DNA of 64,000 nt from Mesorhizobium sp. M2D.F.Ca.ET.226.01.1.1 (GTDB lineage Bacteria; Pseudomonadota; Alphaproteobacteria; Rhizobiales; Rhizobiaceae): positions 1 to 64,000 of the forward strand of contig NZ_RZOY02000014.1 of assembly GCF_004022705.2 (NCBI RefSeq), given 5' to 3'. The notes below the pieces were generated by a model. That model had not been told where the DNA came from. It searched no databases and was given only the letters and a program-made list of their open reading frames with translations. Of the stretch, positions 9,088 to 18,868 are shown one piece after another. Position 1 is the first letter of the stretch. Each line of letters starts with the position of its first letter. The translations under genes and the position numbers were made by a program.

Positions 9088-10716
9088 GGCAGCAGATCAT
9101 CGATCCGATGGGCCGGATAGGCGGGCAGTCGGGCGAGGACGTCGGCGAGCCAGGCCTGCGGGTCGATATCGTTCATCTTGGCGCTGACGATCAGGCTGTA
9201 GAGAACGGCAGCGCGCTGTCCGCCGCGATCGGAACCGCAGAACAGCCAGGACTTTCTGCCGAGAGCGATGCCGCGCAGGGCTCGCTCGGCTGCACTGTTC
9301 GATAGGCAGATCCGCCCATCGTCGAGGAACCGGGTGAAGGATGACCAGCGGCGCAGCATGTAGTTGAAGGCCTTGCTCAGGTCGTGTCCGCGCGAGAGCT
9401 TTGTCGCGCGTCTCGATCATCCAGCGCTCGAGCTCGGTGAGCAGCGGCGCGCTCCGCTCCTGGCGCACGGCGTGGCGTTGGGCTGGCGACAGGCCGTTGA
9501 TCGCGCGTTCGATATCGAACAGGGCATCGATGCGCTTCACGGCTTCGACCGCCAGTGGATAGACCAGGTTGGGCTTCTCGCTGCGCGCCTTCTTGCGCGC
9601 CGCCGCTTCGATATCGGCCAGCTCGAACATTTTGCGCCGGCTGTGGGCCCAGCAGCTGGCTTCCATAACAGGCGCCGGCTGACGACCCGTCGCATAGAGA
9701 TCGCCATAACCGCCAAAGGCATCGGCCTGCAGAATGCCGCTCCAGCCGGCGAGATGCGCCGCGGGATGTTCGCCTCGACGATCGCGGGAATAATAGAATA
9801 CCGCCGCCGGCGGATCGGCGCCGCCGAACGGTCGGTCATCGCGCACATAGGTCCATAAACGGCCGGTATCGGTCTTGCCCTTGGCCAGGACCGGCACCGT
9901 TGTGTCGTCGCCGTGCAGACGTGAAGCGGCCAGCACATGGGCTTCGAGCTGCTTGAACAGCGGCATCAGCGCCGCGGCGCCGGCCCCGACCTGGTCGGCG
10001 AGCGTCGACAGGCTGAGCGGCACGCCTTCGCGCGCATAGCGTTCAGCCTGGCGGTTGAGCGGCTGATGCTGGCCGAACTTCTCGAACAGGATCATCGCCA
10101 GCAGGCCGGGACCGGCCCAGCCACGCGGAATGGCGTGGAACGGCGCCGGAGCCCGGCTGATCGCCTCGGAGTCGCGGCAGGTGAACTTCTCCCGCACGTG
10201 CTGGATCACCTTCCATTGCCGCGGCACCACCTCCAGCGTCTCGGTGATATCCTCACCCAACTTGCGTAGCCGATGACCGCCGCAGCAGTGACAAGCAGTC
10301 GGCGCGGGCTCGACCATGCGTTCGCGCGGCAGATGCTCGGGAAATGGCTGGCGCGCGGGTCGCTTGCGCACATAAGGCGCCACCTCGGTGGTCCGGGCCG
10401 CAGCCTGTTCGGCGGCGATCTCGTCTTCCGTCGCGGTGCTCTGGAGTTCCTCGAAGATGAGTTCCATCTGGTCGTGCAGGCGGGCTGAGCGTTCAGAACT
10501 CTGACCATGCAGCGCCCGCTGCAGCTTCCGGATCGTCAGATCCTGATGTGCGATCAGCGCTGCATCATCCGATGCCTTGGCTCTGGCGACCGCCAGTTCG
10601 GCCTCGACCAGCGCAGCGCGCGCGGCCTTGTCTTCGGCTCTGGCCAGCGCCGCGATCAGCGCCGCTCTCAGCGCGCCAATATCGTCCGGCACAGCACCCT
10701 GGGCGGTGGCAACCAT
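9039..10716 (-). pseudogene. tnpC: IS66 transposase TnpC, frameshifted near 9401
   Basis: The reading frame from ATG 10716 gives an IS66 transposase: coiled N-terminus (about 1-110), zinc-finger-like CHCCGGH near 150, then the DDE domain with LHGDDTTVPVL (first Asp) and LQADAFGGYGDLY (second Asp). Just after WMIETRDK an extra A in a run (ttt at 9400-9402 on the plus strand) shifts the frame; the true C-terminus, with LSRGHDLSKAFNYML and NSAAERALRG carrying the catalytic Glu, continues in another frame to 9039. Unless frameshifting occurs, the product lacks the last catalytic residue. Confidence 0.88.
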
Positions 10717-10782
10717 GCCTTGGAGTGAATCATAAAACGAGTCCGCTGACTCGCGGAAAATGGCGCAAACTCAAAGAAAAAC

Positions 10783-11130
10783 TCAGCCCGCGCGCTGCGG
10801 TCGGAACGTGTGACGCGGGTTGCGCCAATCGATCCCGTCGAGCATGTAGGCAAGCTGCGCCCGTGATATCGAAACCGTGCCGTCCGCCGGCGACGCCCAT
10901 AGAAACCGGCCCTTCTCGAGCCGTTTAGCATACAGCGACATGCCGAGCCCATCATGCCAGATAATCTTGATCAGGTTGCCGCTGCGGCCGCGGAAGACAT
11001 AAAGATCGCCGGCATGCGGATCCCGGCCCAACGTCTCCTGAACTTGTAGAGCGAGACCCTGCATTCCGCGACGCATATCGGTCTGGCCGACTGCCAACCA
11101 GATACGCACCTGGCTCGGAACCGGGATCAT
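10783..11130 (-). CDS. tnpB: IS66 accessory protein TnpB
   Basis: A 115-residue protein with the conserved IS66 Orf2 pattern: a start MIPVPSQVRIWLAVGQTDMR, LYVFRGRSGNLIKIIWHDGLG, and KRLEKGRF with the tryptophan-rich end. TnpB is required for transposition of IS66 elements, but its biochemical role is unclear. Its start overlaps the tnpA stop by 4 bp, so the two are translationally coupled, and tnpC follows 66 bp downstream. Confidence 0.93.
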   Translation of the reverse strand: MIPVPSQVRIWLAVGQTDMRRGMQGLALQVQETLGRDPHAGDLYVFRGRSGNLIKIIWHDGLGMSLYAKRLEKGRFLWASPADGTVSISRAQLAYMLDGIDWRNPRHTFRPQRAG

Positions 11131-11480
11131 GAAACCCCTAGCGCCTTCACCATCGCCGCCGCCAGTGTTGGCGGCGTGGTCAGCGGAATCCGCAGCCGCA
11201 CCTTGCCGGCGACCTCCAGCTCGATCACCGCTGGGGATGCCGCCGGCCGCGAAACGGCGACAGGCTCATCGGGAGCCACGACAACTTCGGCAAAGCCCGT
11301 CTCGCGGGCTCTCACCGTGCGGCGCCACTTGTAGATCAGGCTGGTCGCGACATCGTACTGACGCGCCACCGCCGCCACTGTGGCCCCAGGCGCGAATGCC
11401 GCGGCCAGTATCCGGCACTGATCCGCTTCACTCCAACGGCGCCGCCGCTCCGGCCCGGTCAATAACGTCACATGGCTCAT
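11127..11480 (-). CDS. tnpA: IS66 accessory protein TnpA (HTH, IS3/IS911 OrfA-like)
   Basis: A 117-residue protein. The N-terminal half contains RRRRWSEADQCRILAAAF, VAAVARQYDVATSLIYKWRR, a helix-turn-helix of the transposase_8 type; the C-terminal half ends with VRLRIPLTTPPTLAAAMVKA, typical of IS66 TnpA. It probably binds the element ends. It is the first gene of the IS66 operon, about 95 bp from the right inverted repeat. Confidence 0.92.
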   Translation of the reverse strand: MSHVTLLTGPERRRRWSEADQCRILAAAFAPGATVAAVARQYDVATSLIYKWRRTVRARETGFAEVVVAPDEPVAVSRPAASPAVIELEVAGKVRLRIPLTTPPTLAAAMVKALGVS

Positions 11481-11575
11481 GTTGTGCTGCTAACCACGCT
11501 CGTAAGGACGACCTTAAGAGCGCAGCCTCGCTACCGTGCCATCTTCTCGCAAGGCGGCCTCCGCCGGAGGCGTAC

Positions 11576-11667
11576 CCTGCAGACTGGCTGTGATCATGCA
11601 TCGGATCTGGATCGACGTCAGCGAATTCCGCTGGTCGAAGGAGGAGGCGACCGCGATCACCAGCTAA
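11576..11667 (+). pseudogene. IS110-family transposase remnant, right part
   Basis: Reads LAVIMHRIWIDVSEFRWSKE and a stop at 11665-11667, the usual C-terminal end of IS110 transposases. It is the continuation of the fragment ending at 8730, separated only by the IS66 insertion. Confidence 0.8.
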
Positions 11668-12080
11668 GCATTAAGCAAGATCCGCCCTTTCGGCGGTGAA
11701 TGTCCCTGCCGGGATGATGGCGTCGTGATCTCGTGGATGGGGAGGCAGCCCTAACTTAAGGTACTACTGCGTCGATTACATTGAGGCACCCACGTCTTGA
11801 ACGCTAAATGCGGCGACCCAGTGTTAACCGCGAAGAGAACCACAGAGCCGGCAGGAACATGGATACGCCGACAGGAGCTTGCAATCAGCTCCACGATCAG
11901 AGAACCCCATCTAAATCCTAGATACCTGCGATATTGATTCTGTTCTTGCATTCCGTCTTTGCCCGCGACCATCATCTTCAACGCAAACGAAGGGAACCGC
12001 TGCATCACGCCAAGACATGGCCTAGGCTATGCGCGTTCGGTTTGAAATTGCGGTGCACTAGAATTTAAAGGGAGGACAGA
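11668..12080. other. Promoter region of the oligopeptide ABC operon; no gene seen
   Basis: No convincing gene. A minus-strand frame at 11751-12008 lacks any family signal. The last bases hold the GGGAGG ribosome site of the binding-protein gene (12069-12078). The operon promoter should be here; I could not identify a specific -35/-10 pair or operator. Confidence 0.4.
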
Positions 12081-13751
12081 ATGAACGAGTGGCAGCTCAA
12101 CCGCCGTGCCATGATGAAGGCTATGCTTGCGGGATCAACCGCGCCTTGGATCATGCACTCAAACGCGTTTGCCTCGTCGTGTGGTGATCATATCGTGCGC
12201 TTCGGCACAATGGGCACCCCGGACACGATGAACCCTTTTGCGAGTTATGGTTCCTTCTGGCCCCTGGTTTTCTCCTATGACTGCTTGGTGGGTATGGACG
12301 CGCAGCGCCACGAGGATCGGAAGGGGTTTGCGAAGGAGTGGTCCGTCGCTGACGACAAGCTCACCTGGACCTTTAAGATCTGGCCTGGCATGAAGTGGTC
12401 GGATGGTCAGCCTGCGACGGCCAGGGACGCTGCGTTCACCTATAATTATCTACGCGACTCCATTGGCAAGCCCGACGAACTAAATCGGGGTCTCAACAAC
12501 ACCGACGGCATGGACCAAATCGATCTCATAGAGGCTGTTGATGATGAGACTTTGCAAATAGTAACGAAGGCTCCTACGCGCTGGCCAATTGACAACTACC
12601 TTCTAATTGTCCCCGAGCACATTTGGAAGGATATCAGCTACGCCGATGCTCGCGGCACTTTCCGCAATAATCCCCCGCTGGTGGGAACTGGACCTATGAT
12701 CGTTGCGGAGTTTAAACAAGGTCAGTTTGATCGCCTCACGCCAAATCCTTATTTCCGTACAGGACAGCCAAAAACTGCCGGCATGATATTGCAATACGTC
12801 ACGACAATCGATTCAGTCGCGCAGGGTTTGAAGAGCGGCGACCTCGATTACGGCAGCGGTCTCACGGCCGCCCAATGGGCCGACCTCTCAAAGGATCCCA
12901 ACATAAAGGTCGGTGAATCGCGCGTTGAGCAGCGTAATTATTTGGCCTTTAACACTCTCTCGGAGAAGGGGGCAGGCAGCACCAAGGCCCTGCAGGACCC
13001 GGCTTTTCGCGACGCGATCGGCTATGCGATCGACCAGAAGGCCATCGTCGACCGAGCTTACCGCGGGCACGCGGACCCTGGCGTGGGACTGGTAATGCCG
13101 GTGGCGGCCGATTACTATTCGGACCTAAACGACATCAGGCGCCACTTCGATTTCGCCGAGGCAGGCCGCCGACTCGATGCCGCCGGCTATCGCGACAAGA
13201 ATGGAGACGGCGTCCGGGAGGACAAGGAGGGCAACAGCTTCCAGCTCGATCTGATTACCGGAAAGTTCTCGGGTGTCCTCGAGATGCCGATTGCGGTCGT
13301 GCAGCTTATCGCTGGCTGGCTGCAACAAGTCGGCATACCTTTATCGGTTACCCAACTCGACTCCGGCGCGCTCACTGCCCGCACGGCGGCGCCGGCGGAT
13401 GGCGGCGGAGGCTGGGATTTGCTCGTAGCCAGCAACTGGCCATCTCCCACACCTCACGACCTGCTTAGGATGGGGAGCAGCAAGGCCATCGGCAACCCAA
13501 ACATGTCATACTGGACCGATGACAACTTCGAAAAGCTCTTGTCCGAGGTCGACAGTACCGTCGACCCTAAGAAGAGCCAGGAACTGGTCGATGAGGCGGC
13601 GCGCCTCATTTATCGCGAAGCACCCTATATCATGCTATGCTATCCCCTCGTGCTCGACGCCCATCGCACAGATTGTTTCGAGGGCTGGGGGACACAGGAC
13701 ATGGTGTCGATGTGGACCTATTTTCCGTTCGATCGCTTGAGGTCAATCTGA
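12081..13751 (+). CDS. ABC transporter substrate-binding protein, family 5 (peptide/nickel/opine class)
   Basis: A 556-residue extracytoplasmic binding protein. The N-terminus has an NRRAMMKAML stretch resembling a Tat-type signal, with likely cleavage near the AFASS. SBP_bac_5 features follow: GTMGTPDTMNPFASYGSFW, WKFKIWPGMKWSDGQPATARD-like segment near 105-125, and a C-terminal half with DRNGDGVRE-type and NPNMSYWTDDNFEKLL segments. It should deliver a peptide or related compound to the two permeases encoded next. A partial, rearranged copy of its middle part is at 8133-8345. RBS GGGAGG is 7 bp from the ATG. Confidence 0.9.
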   Translation: MNEWQLNRRAMMKAMLAGSTAPWIMHSNAFASSCGDHIVRFGTMGTPDTMNPFASYGSFWPLVFSYDCLVGMDAQRHEDRKGFAKEWSVADDKLTWTFKIWPGMKWSDGQPATARDAAFTYNYLRDSIGKPDELNRGLNNTDGMDQIDLIEAVDDETLQIVTKAPTRWPIDNYLLIVPEHIWKDISYADARGTFRNNPPLVGTGPMIVAEFKQGQFDRLTPNPYFRTGQPKTAGMILQYVTTIDSVAQGLKSGDLDYGSGLTAAQWADLSKDPNIKVGESRVEQRNYLAFNTLSEKGAGSTKALQDPAFRDAIGYAIDQKAIVDRAYRGHADPGVGLVMPVAADYYSDLNDIRRHFDFAEAGRRLDAAGYRDKNGDGVREDKEGNSFQLDLITGKFSGVLEMPIAVVQLIAGWLQQVGIPLSVTQLDSGALTARTAAPADGGGGWDLLVASNWPSPTPHDLLRMGSSKAIGNPNMSYWTDDNFEKLLSEVDSTVDPKKSQELVDEAARLIYREAPYIMLCYPLVLDAHRTDCFEGWGTQDMVSMWTYFPFDRLRSI

Positions 13752-13752
13752 C

Positions 13753-14748
13753 ATGGCTGCCAATGGTGGCCGGACCACGCGGCACATTGGGCATGCCCTT
13801 CTCAGAGCAGCCGTAACGCTTTCGATGGTAGTAATTCTGAACTTCATTTTATTCAGAGTCATTCCGGGCGACCCCGCTAAATTGCTATTGGGCGGGGCAC
13901 GAGTTTCTGTGACCGCTGAGCAGTTGGAAGCGCAGCGGAAGAGTTGGGGCCTTGAGCGGCCGCTGGTGCCGGACCAGCTTGTCGACTACGTGTCAGCAAC
14001 GCTTCATGGCGACCTCGGTTATAGTTTCAAGTTCAGGGGCAGGCGGGTCGCAGGCCTGCTCTTGGAGCGGCTGCCGGCCACTATTGCACTGGTCGGCATC
14101 GCTCAGCTCATCGCAATCGTTGTGGGGGTCACGCTCGGCATGTATGCGGGCTGGCGCAGGGGAGGAGTCGTCGATCATATCACGACGGGTGCCTCTCTCG
14201 CCCTCTATTCAACGCCATCGTTCTGGGTCGGCATGCTTCTGGTGGTCATCTTTAGCACGGCATTGGGCTGGCTACCTGGCTACGGTGGATATTCTCCGGG
14301 CGCGCTTAAGGGTTCTCTTGACTTATTGTTAGATTATCTGCGGCATCTCGTACTTCCCGTGTCCGCAGTGGCTCTTGGTCTGATCGGGCAATACGTTGTG
14401 GTTTCTCGTGCTGCTATGAGCGATGTTGTCGCCGAGGACTACATGGTAACTGCCCGGGCTAAGGGGCTGACTGACCTCCAAATGTTGATGCGTCACGCCT
14501 TTCGCAATGCAATGCTACCAGTCATGACCTTGGTGACGCTAAATCTTGGTTATGTAGTGGCGGGTGCTATTACCGTCGAATCTGTATTCGCATGGCCAGG
14601 CATAGGCAACTTAACTGTTGAGGCACTCAACGCGAGAGACTATCCAGTTCTGCAAGGGATATTCCTATTGCTTGGTGTGTCGATCGTTGTCGCGAACCTC
14701 GTCGCTGATCTTACTTACGGTCTTCTCGATCCAAGAGTTAGGCAATGA
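13753..14748 (+). CDS. ABC transporter permease, DppB/OppB type
   Basis: 331 residues with about six membrane segments. The family starts with a transmembrane helix followed by FRVIPGDPAKLLLGG, and has the EAA-like loop in VAEDYMVTARAKGLTDLQML before HAFRNAMLPVMTL. It forms the inner-membrane channel with the DppC-type partner. One base separates it from the binding-protein stop; its end overlaps the next start by 4 bp. Confidence 0.93.
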   Translation: MAANGGRTTRHIGHALLRAAVTLSMVVILNFILFRVIPGDPAKLLLGGARVSVTAEQLEAQRKSWGLERPLVPDQLVDYVSATLHGDLGYSFKFRGRRVAGLLLERLPATIALVGIAQLIAIVVGVTLGMYAGWRRGGVVDHITTGASLALYSTPSFWVGMLLVVIFSTALGWLPGYGGYSPGALKGSLDLLLDYLRHLVLPVSAVALGLIGQYVVVSRAAMSDVVAEDYMVTARAKGLTDLQMLMRHAFRNAMLPVMTLVTLNLGYVVAGAITVESVFAWPGIGNLTVEALNARDYPVLQGIFLLLGVSIVVANLVADLTYGLLDPRVRQ

Positions 14749-15677
14749 GTGAAAATACTGTTCAATATTCTAAGCGCAGCCGAGAGCGGGCTATCAAAGA
14801 CTTTCTGCGTCAATTTCTTGGTCATGGCGGGGCTCAGCTGGGTATAGTATGCCTTATCTTCTTTTTTGTGCTGGCAGCGGTGCCGAATATTCTGGTGGGA
14901 CCTCTGCAGACTGCGATCAATGCAACCGGCGACTTCCTCGCACCACCATCAAGCCAGCATCTGCTGGGGACGGATGAGGTGGGGCGAGACGTGCTCAATC
15001 TGGTCGTCCATGGTGCCCGGATATCACTCACGATCGCGCTGCTGGCGACTGTAATCAGCCTCATCGTCGGCACCACGGTCGGAATGACCTCGGGCTACTT
15101 TGGTGGCTGGGTGGATGTCTGGCTGATGCGCATCACAGATTTCTTTTTTGTTATGCCTTCATTCGTGCTCGCGCTGGTCATCACGCCTGTGGTCCTTGAG
15201 GTGATGGGGCGCGGTGGAGACATCCTTGGCTTCCGCCCTTCTCTTTTTGTGATCATTGTTGTCATCGGCATGACCAGCTGGGCGTTCGTTGCTCGTATCG
15301 TTCGCAGCCAGACACTCTCGCTTAAGGAGCGAACATTCGTTGATCGTGCCCGGGTGGTGGGAAGCAGCGATTTCAGCATCATGGTACAGCACATCCTGCC
15401 CAATCTCGTGCCGCAAATTGCAGCCAATGGCGCCTTGGTCGTCTCCGGCGCAATCTATATCGAGACTTCACTCTCGTTCCTTGGGCTTGGCGATCCCTTG
15501 CAGCCTTCATGGGGCACGTTGCTATCGCTCGCTCAGCGCGCCGGCGCCGCCAGTGCTGGAGCCTGGTGGTATCTTGGCGCCCCCGGGCTGTGCGCGCTTA
15601 CGGTTGCGCTTAGCTTCGTCCTGATTGGCAATGCCCTCGACGATACGTTCAATCCACGCCGGAGGGTGATCCCATGA
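14745..15677 (+). CDS. ABC transporter permease, DppC/OppC type
   Basis: 310 residues with an N-terminal membrane helix (GIVCLIFFFVLAAVPNIL), the HLLGTDEVGRDVL motif typical of DppC/OppC, and the EAA loop ERTFVDRARVVGSSDFSIM before HILPNL. It is the second permease of the operon. It overlaps dppB by 4 bp and the ATPase start by 4 bp, so translation is coupled along the operon. Confidence 0.93.
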   Translation: MSENTVQYSKRSRERAIKDFLRQFLGHGGAQLGIVCLIFFFVLAAVPNILVGPLQTAINATGDFLAPPSSQHLLGTDEVGRDVLNLVVHGARISLTIALLATVISLIVGTTVGMTSGYFGGWVDVWLMRITDFFFVMPSFVLALVITPVVLEVMGRGGDILGFRPSLFVIIVVIGMTSWAFVARIVRSQTLSLKERTFVDRARVVGSSDFSIMVQHILPNLVPQIAANGALVVSGAIYIETSLSFLGLGDPLQPSWGTLLSLAQRAGAASAGAWWYLGAPGLCALTVALSFVLIGNALDDTFNPRRRVIP

Positions 15678-16684
15678 CAGAACCCTCCCGGAGCACGGCG
15701 TTGCTTCTGAACGTCGACGGGCTCTCTGTTGACTACAAGCTCAAGGGCCTTTCATCGCGTGCAATCGATGGCGTAAGCTTTGCGCTTCGAGCCGGAGAGG
15801 CCGTTGCCCTCGTCGGTGAATCGGGCAGTGGAAAGACCACGACCGCAATGGCGATTGCGGGTCTGCTATCGCCCAACGCGCGGGTAAGCGAGGGCGAGGT
15901 ACGCTATCGCGGAGAGCGACTGCCTATCAATGACGATGTCGCCATGCGGCCACACCGCTGGAGCGAGACGTCCGTCGTCTTTCAGGGCGCGATGAATGCG
16001 CTCAATCCCGTTCACCGCATCACCAAGCAGATCGCCGAGCCATGCATCCTGCGGCTCGGTTTGTCGCGCAGCGAGGCCACCGTGCGGGCAAGGGAGCTGC
16101 TCGAACTGGTCGGCATTCCGGCGGACCGCGGTGCAGCCTATCCTCACGAACTGTCGGGTGGGATGCGTCAAAGGGTGATGATTGCGATGGCACTCGCATG
16201 TCGCCCCTCGATTGTCATCGGCGACGAGCCCACCACGGCGCTCGATGTCATTACACAGGCTCAGATTCTCAAGCTCTTTGGGGACTTGCGATCGAAGCTT
16301 AACCTTGCCCTGATTTTGATTACCCACGACCTTTCTGTTGTTGCCGAGACTTGTGATCGCGTGATGATTATGTACGCTGGCCGCATCGTCGAGGATGGCA
16401 CTGTCGCCGATGTCTTCGCGCAACCCAAGCATCCCTATACCCAGCTGCTGATCGAATCGATACCAAACCCAGCAAACGGCAAACGGATGATCCGGCCTAT
16501 CCCCGGTGATCCTCCCAACTTGGTGAATCGACCCTCAGGCTGCGCCTTCCATTCACGTTGCCCGTCTGCAATGACGGTATGCGCGACCGAAGTCCCCAGC
16601 CTCGACGAAGTCCGGCGGGGCCGCGTCGCCTGTCACCTTCACCGGCCCTTGACGCAAGAGGACAAGGTCGCAATTCATGCCTGA
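15674..16684 (+). CDS. ABC transporter ATP-binding protein, DppD/OppD type
   Basis: 336 residues. Walker A GESGSGKTT near residue 45, signature ELSGGMRQRVMIAMALA near 155, Walker B IVIGDEPTTALDV, His switch LITHDLSVVAE, and the C-terminal oligopeptide extension with FHSRCPSAMTVC, whose cysteines bind an iron-sulfur cluster in some relatives. It powers uptake together with the DppF-type ATPase, which its 3' end overlaps by 8 bp. Confidence 0.94.
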   Translation: MTEPSRSTALLLNVDGLSVDYKLKGLSSRAIDGVSFALRAGEAVALVGESGSGKTTTAMAIAGLLSPNARVSEGEVRYRGERLPINDDVAMRPHRWSETSVVFQGAMNALNPVHRITKQIAEPCILRLGLSRSEATVRARELLELVGIPADRGAAYPHELSGGMRQRVMIAMALACRPSIVIGDEPTTALDVITQAQILKLFGDLRSKLNLALILITHDLSVVAETCDRVMIMYAGRIVEDGTVADVFAQPKHPYTQLLIESIPNPANGKRMIRPIPGDPPNLVNRPSGCAFHSRCPSAMTVCATEVPSLDEVRRGRVACHLHRPLTQEDKVAIHA

Positions 16685-17678
16685 CACTGCCGACATCCTG
16701 CGTCTGGAAAGCCTGCAGGTCCACTTCCCGATCCGTGGCGGATTCTTCGACCGTGTTCTGGGCCGACCTGCCGGTGCAGTGCGTGCGGTGGACGGGATCG
16801 ACTTGAACGTCGGACAGGGTGAAATCGTTGCCCTGGTCGGGGAATCGGGGAGCGGCAAGACGACAGTGGGCCGCGTCATCACCAAACTTGCTCAGCCGAC
16901 AGGCGGCAGGTTGCTGTTCGAAGGCCGAGACATGACGTCGGAGCGAGGCTCCTCGACCCTGCGTCCTTACCGGCGTCGCGTGCAGATGATCTTCCAGGAC
17001 GCCTATCAGGCGCTCAATCCGCGACACACCGTATTCGATATCGTGGCGGAGCCGTTGCGCTCCCTGCGGTTGGTCGAGAACCATTCCCAACTTACGGAGA
17101 GGGTCAGCGAAGCGCTTGCGGCAGCCGGGCTTAATCCTTCCGGCGATTTCTTTCCCCGCTTCCCGCACGAACTGTCCGGCGGGCAGCGACAGCGGGTCGT
17201 GATTGCCGGAGCGCTTGCCGTGAAGCCGGAACTCATCGTCGCCGATGAACCTGTGTCGATGCTCGATGTCTCGATACGCGCACAGATTCTTCAGGTCCTG
17301 GTGGATTTGCGTGACAAACACCACATGGCGCTGCTGTTCATCACCCACGACCTGCCGCTCGCGTGGTTGATCGCCGACCGGATTGCGGTGTTGTATCTTG
17401 GGCGACTGGTGGAAATCGGCACAGCGGATCAGATCACGTTCAACCCCCGCCATCCGTATACCGTCGCGCTGCGCAACGCCACGCCGCAGATTCGCGGCGA
17501 CGCAGATCGCAGCAAGCTACCGGCCCTGCAGGGCGAGGTTCCAAGTGCCGCACGCGTGCCGAAGGGCTGTCGTTTCCATCCGCGCTGCCCGCTTGCCTTC
17601 GACCGCTGCAAGGAGGAGGAGCCGCCGGCCCTCGAAGTGGGACCACAGCATATGTCCGCGTGTTGGCTGACAAAGTGA
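16677..17678 (+). CDS. ABC transporter ATP-binding protein, DppF/OppF type
   Basis: 333 residues. Walker A GESGSGKTTVGR, signature ELSGGQRQRVVIAGALA, Walker B LIVADEPVSMLDV, switch FITHDLPLAW, and a C-terminal FHPRCPLAFDRC motif. It is the fifth and last gene of the ABC operon. All five genes are intact, so this operon is probably functional, in contrast to its decayed surroundings. Confidence 0.94.
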   Translation: MPDTADILRLESLQVHFPIRGGFFDRVLGRPAGAVRAVDGIDLNVGQGEIVALVGESGSGKTTVGRVITKLAQPTGGRLLFEGRDMTSERGSSTLRPYRRRVQMIFQDAYQALNPRHTVFDIVAEPLRSLRLVENHSQLTERVSEALAAAGLNPSGDFFPRFPHELSGGQRQRVVIAGALAVKPELIVADEPVSMLDVSIRAQILQVLVDLRDKHHMALLFITHDLPLAWLIADRIAVLYLGRLVEIGTADQITFNPRHPYTVALRNATPQIRGDADRSKLPALQGEVPSAARVPKGCRFHPRCPLAFDRCKEEEPPALEVGPQHMSACWLTK

Positions 17679-17915
17679 AGGTCAGCCAATGCCGGTCAGT
17701 AAGGGCTCAGTGGTTGATACTCCAACCCCGTGCAAATCATCGACTGGTATGCTGTTTATGGGCGGGCTCCAGGCGGCGGTTGCGGGCGTTTGTCGCCTTG
17801 CTGGGTCGTTGCCGAGCCCATCGTCCCCCAAATACCTCCTCGAACTTCGCCCGCTTGTCGATCATCTCGTAGCTTCTCTTCCGAGAGACTTGATCTCTGG
17901 AGGAGGACATGCGGA
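17679..17915. other. Spacer after the ABC operon, likely transposon-derived
   Basis: No gene recognised. A GGAGG-rich stretch at 17900 precedes the small remnant ORF that follows. No clear terminator hairpin was found after the 17678 stop. Confidence 0.3.
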
Positions 17916-18230
17916 TGAAGATCCCACTGCGCATTCAACTGGATTTGTTCGCGCCCGCTGCGCCACCAACCGACATGTCCGACCGACGATCGGCTGAAGC
18001 GAGTGGCTCTGTTGCAATCGCTACTCATCGAAGCGGCGTCCGTGCCAGCCGACGGACAGTCGATCCGCGAACCTGAAGGAGGCGGGCAATGAGCAAGATC
18101 ACCGCTGAGCACCTTTGCCGACCATCGTCTACATCCGGCAGTTGACAAGCTGCCAAGTCATGAACAACCGCGAAATCCAGCGGCGCCAATACGGCCTGGT
18201 CGAGCGAACTCGCCAGTTGGGCACAAGCTG
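17916..18230 (+). pseudogene. Serine-recombinase element remnant (small upstream ORF plus recombinase N-terminus)
   Basis: ATG 17916 opens a short ORF (MKIPLRIQLDLFAPAAPP), frameshifted near 17975, that continues as RLKRVALLQSLLIEAASVPADG to a stop before 18091. Such a small ORF commonly precedes large serine recombinases in rhizobial elements. ATG 18091 follows (MSKITAEHL), and over broken frames VYIRQ, NNREIQRRQYGLVERTRQLG can be read, the N-terminal resolvase domain around the catalytic Ser region. It ends near 18230. The remainder of the recombinase is absent. Confidence 0.65.
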
Positions 18231-18868
18231 CTGCTCGAGATAGTGCGGAGGCACTGGCCGTCAATCGGTCCGTTGAGAACACAGAGCCAGTCAGTTGCGT
18301 AAGGCGCCAACGTTTAACCTTCGCTCGCGGCCATGCGCGGTTCACAGGCGCTTGCTTTTCGGCCCCCACCTCGAGCGTACAACTGGCCATAACTTCGATT
18401 CGACGCGATCGACGTTGCCTGGCCGTGCACCGCACCGGCCTGTCCCCGCCGCCGGCGAGCATTGAGCATCTGGATTCGCGATAGCTGATAGCTTAATTCT
18501 ATGCTTGTCAATTCCGGCATAAGCTTGAAGGTCTAATCAATAGCAAAGCAAGCGAGCTGCAGGGCCATCATCTAGGTAGCTGAAACGGTCGCCCGCGTGT
18601 TTATGACTATGTAACAGCGGATTTTTTGCAGTTCATGTTATTAATGATGGCTGAGAATAGCATGCACGTCGCTATTGTAAGCAAGTTCTGCGTCGTGCTG
18701 AACGCTATGCTGTCAAAATCGGAAAGAGAAAAACAATGAGGCATCTCATGGGTCATGATTTCTTGAGCGGTTTGCTCGCTAGTCGGGCGGGGGGCATTAG
18801 TGAAGAAACTATATTTTTGAGGGCTGCCGCGGCAATCCTTACTTTTGCTTCCACGTGAGGGAAGTGTG
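18231..18868. other. Degenerate spacer upstream of the oligopeptidase gene
   Basis: Short frames only. The base composition drops in GC from about 18480 to 18840, unlike the genes around it. The last bases hold the GAGGGAAG ribosome site for ATG 18869. I see no recognisable gene. Confidence 0.35.

Larger units (their letters stand above)
8731..11575 (-). mobile_element. IS66-family insertion sequence, complete at both ends
   Basis: A 2845-bp element. Left end GTACCCATCCGGTGAAGTCC and right end (reverse complement) GTACGCCTCCGGCGGAGGCC are imperfect inverted repeats. It is flanked by an 8-bp direct repeat CCTGCAGA at 8723-8730 and 11576-11583, the duplication length expected for IS66. Genes in order on the minus strand: tnpA, tnpB, tnpC, then a passenger ORF. 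tnpC carries a frameshift, so this copy may be inactive. The target is an older IS110 copy whose two halves lie on either side. Confidence 0.9.

Noticed and set aside
11751-12008. 85-codon minus-strand frame before the ABC operon
   Set aside because: No ribosome site, no family resemblance, and it overlaps the probable operon promoter.
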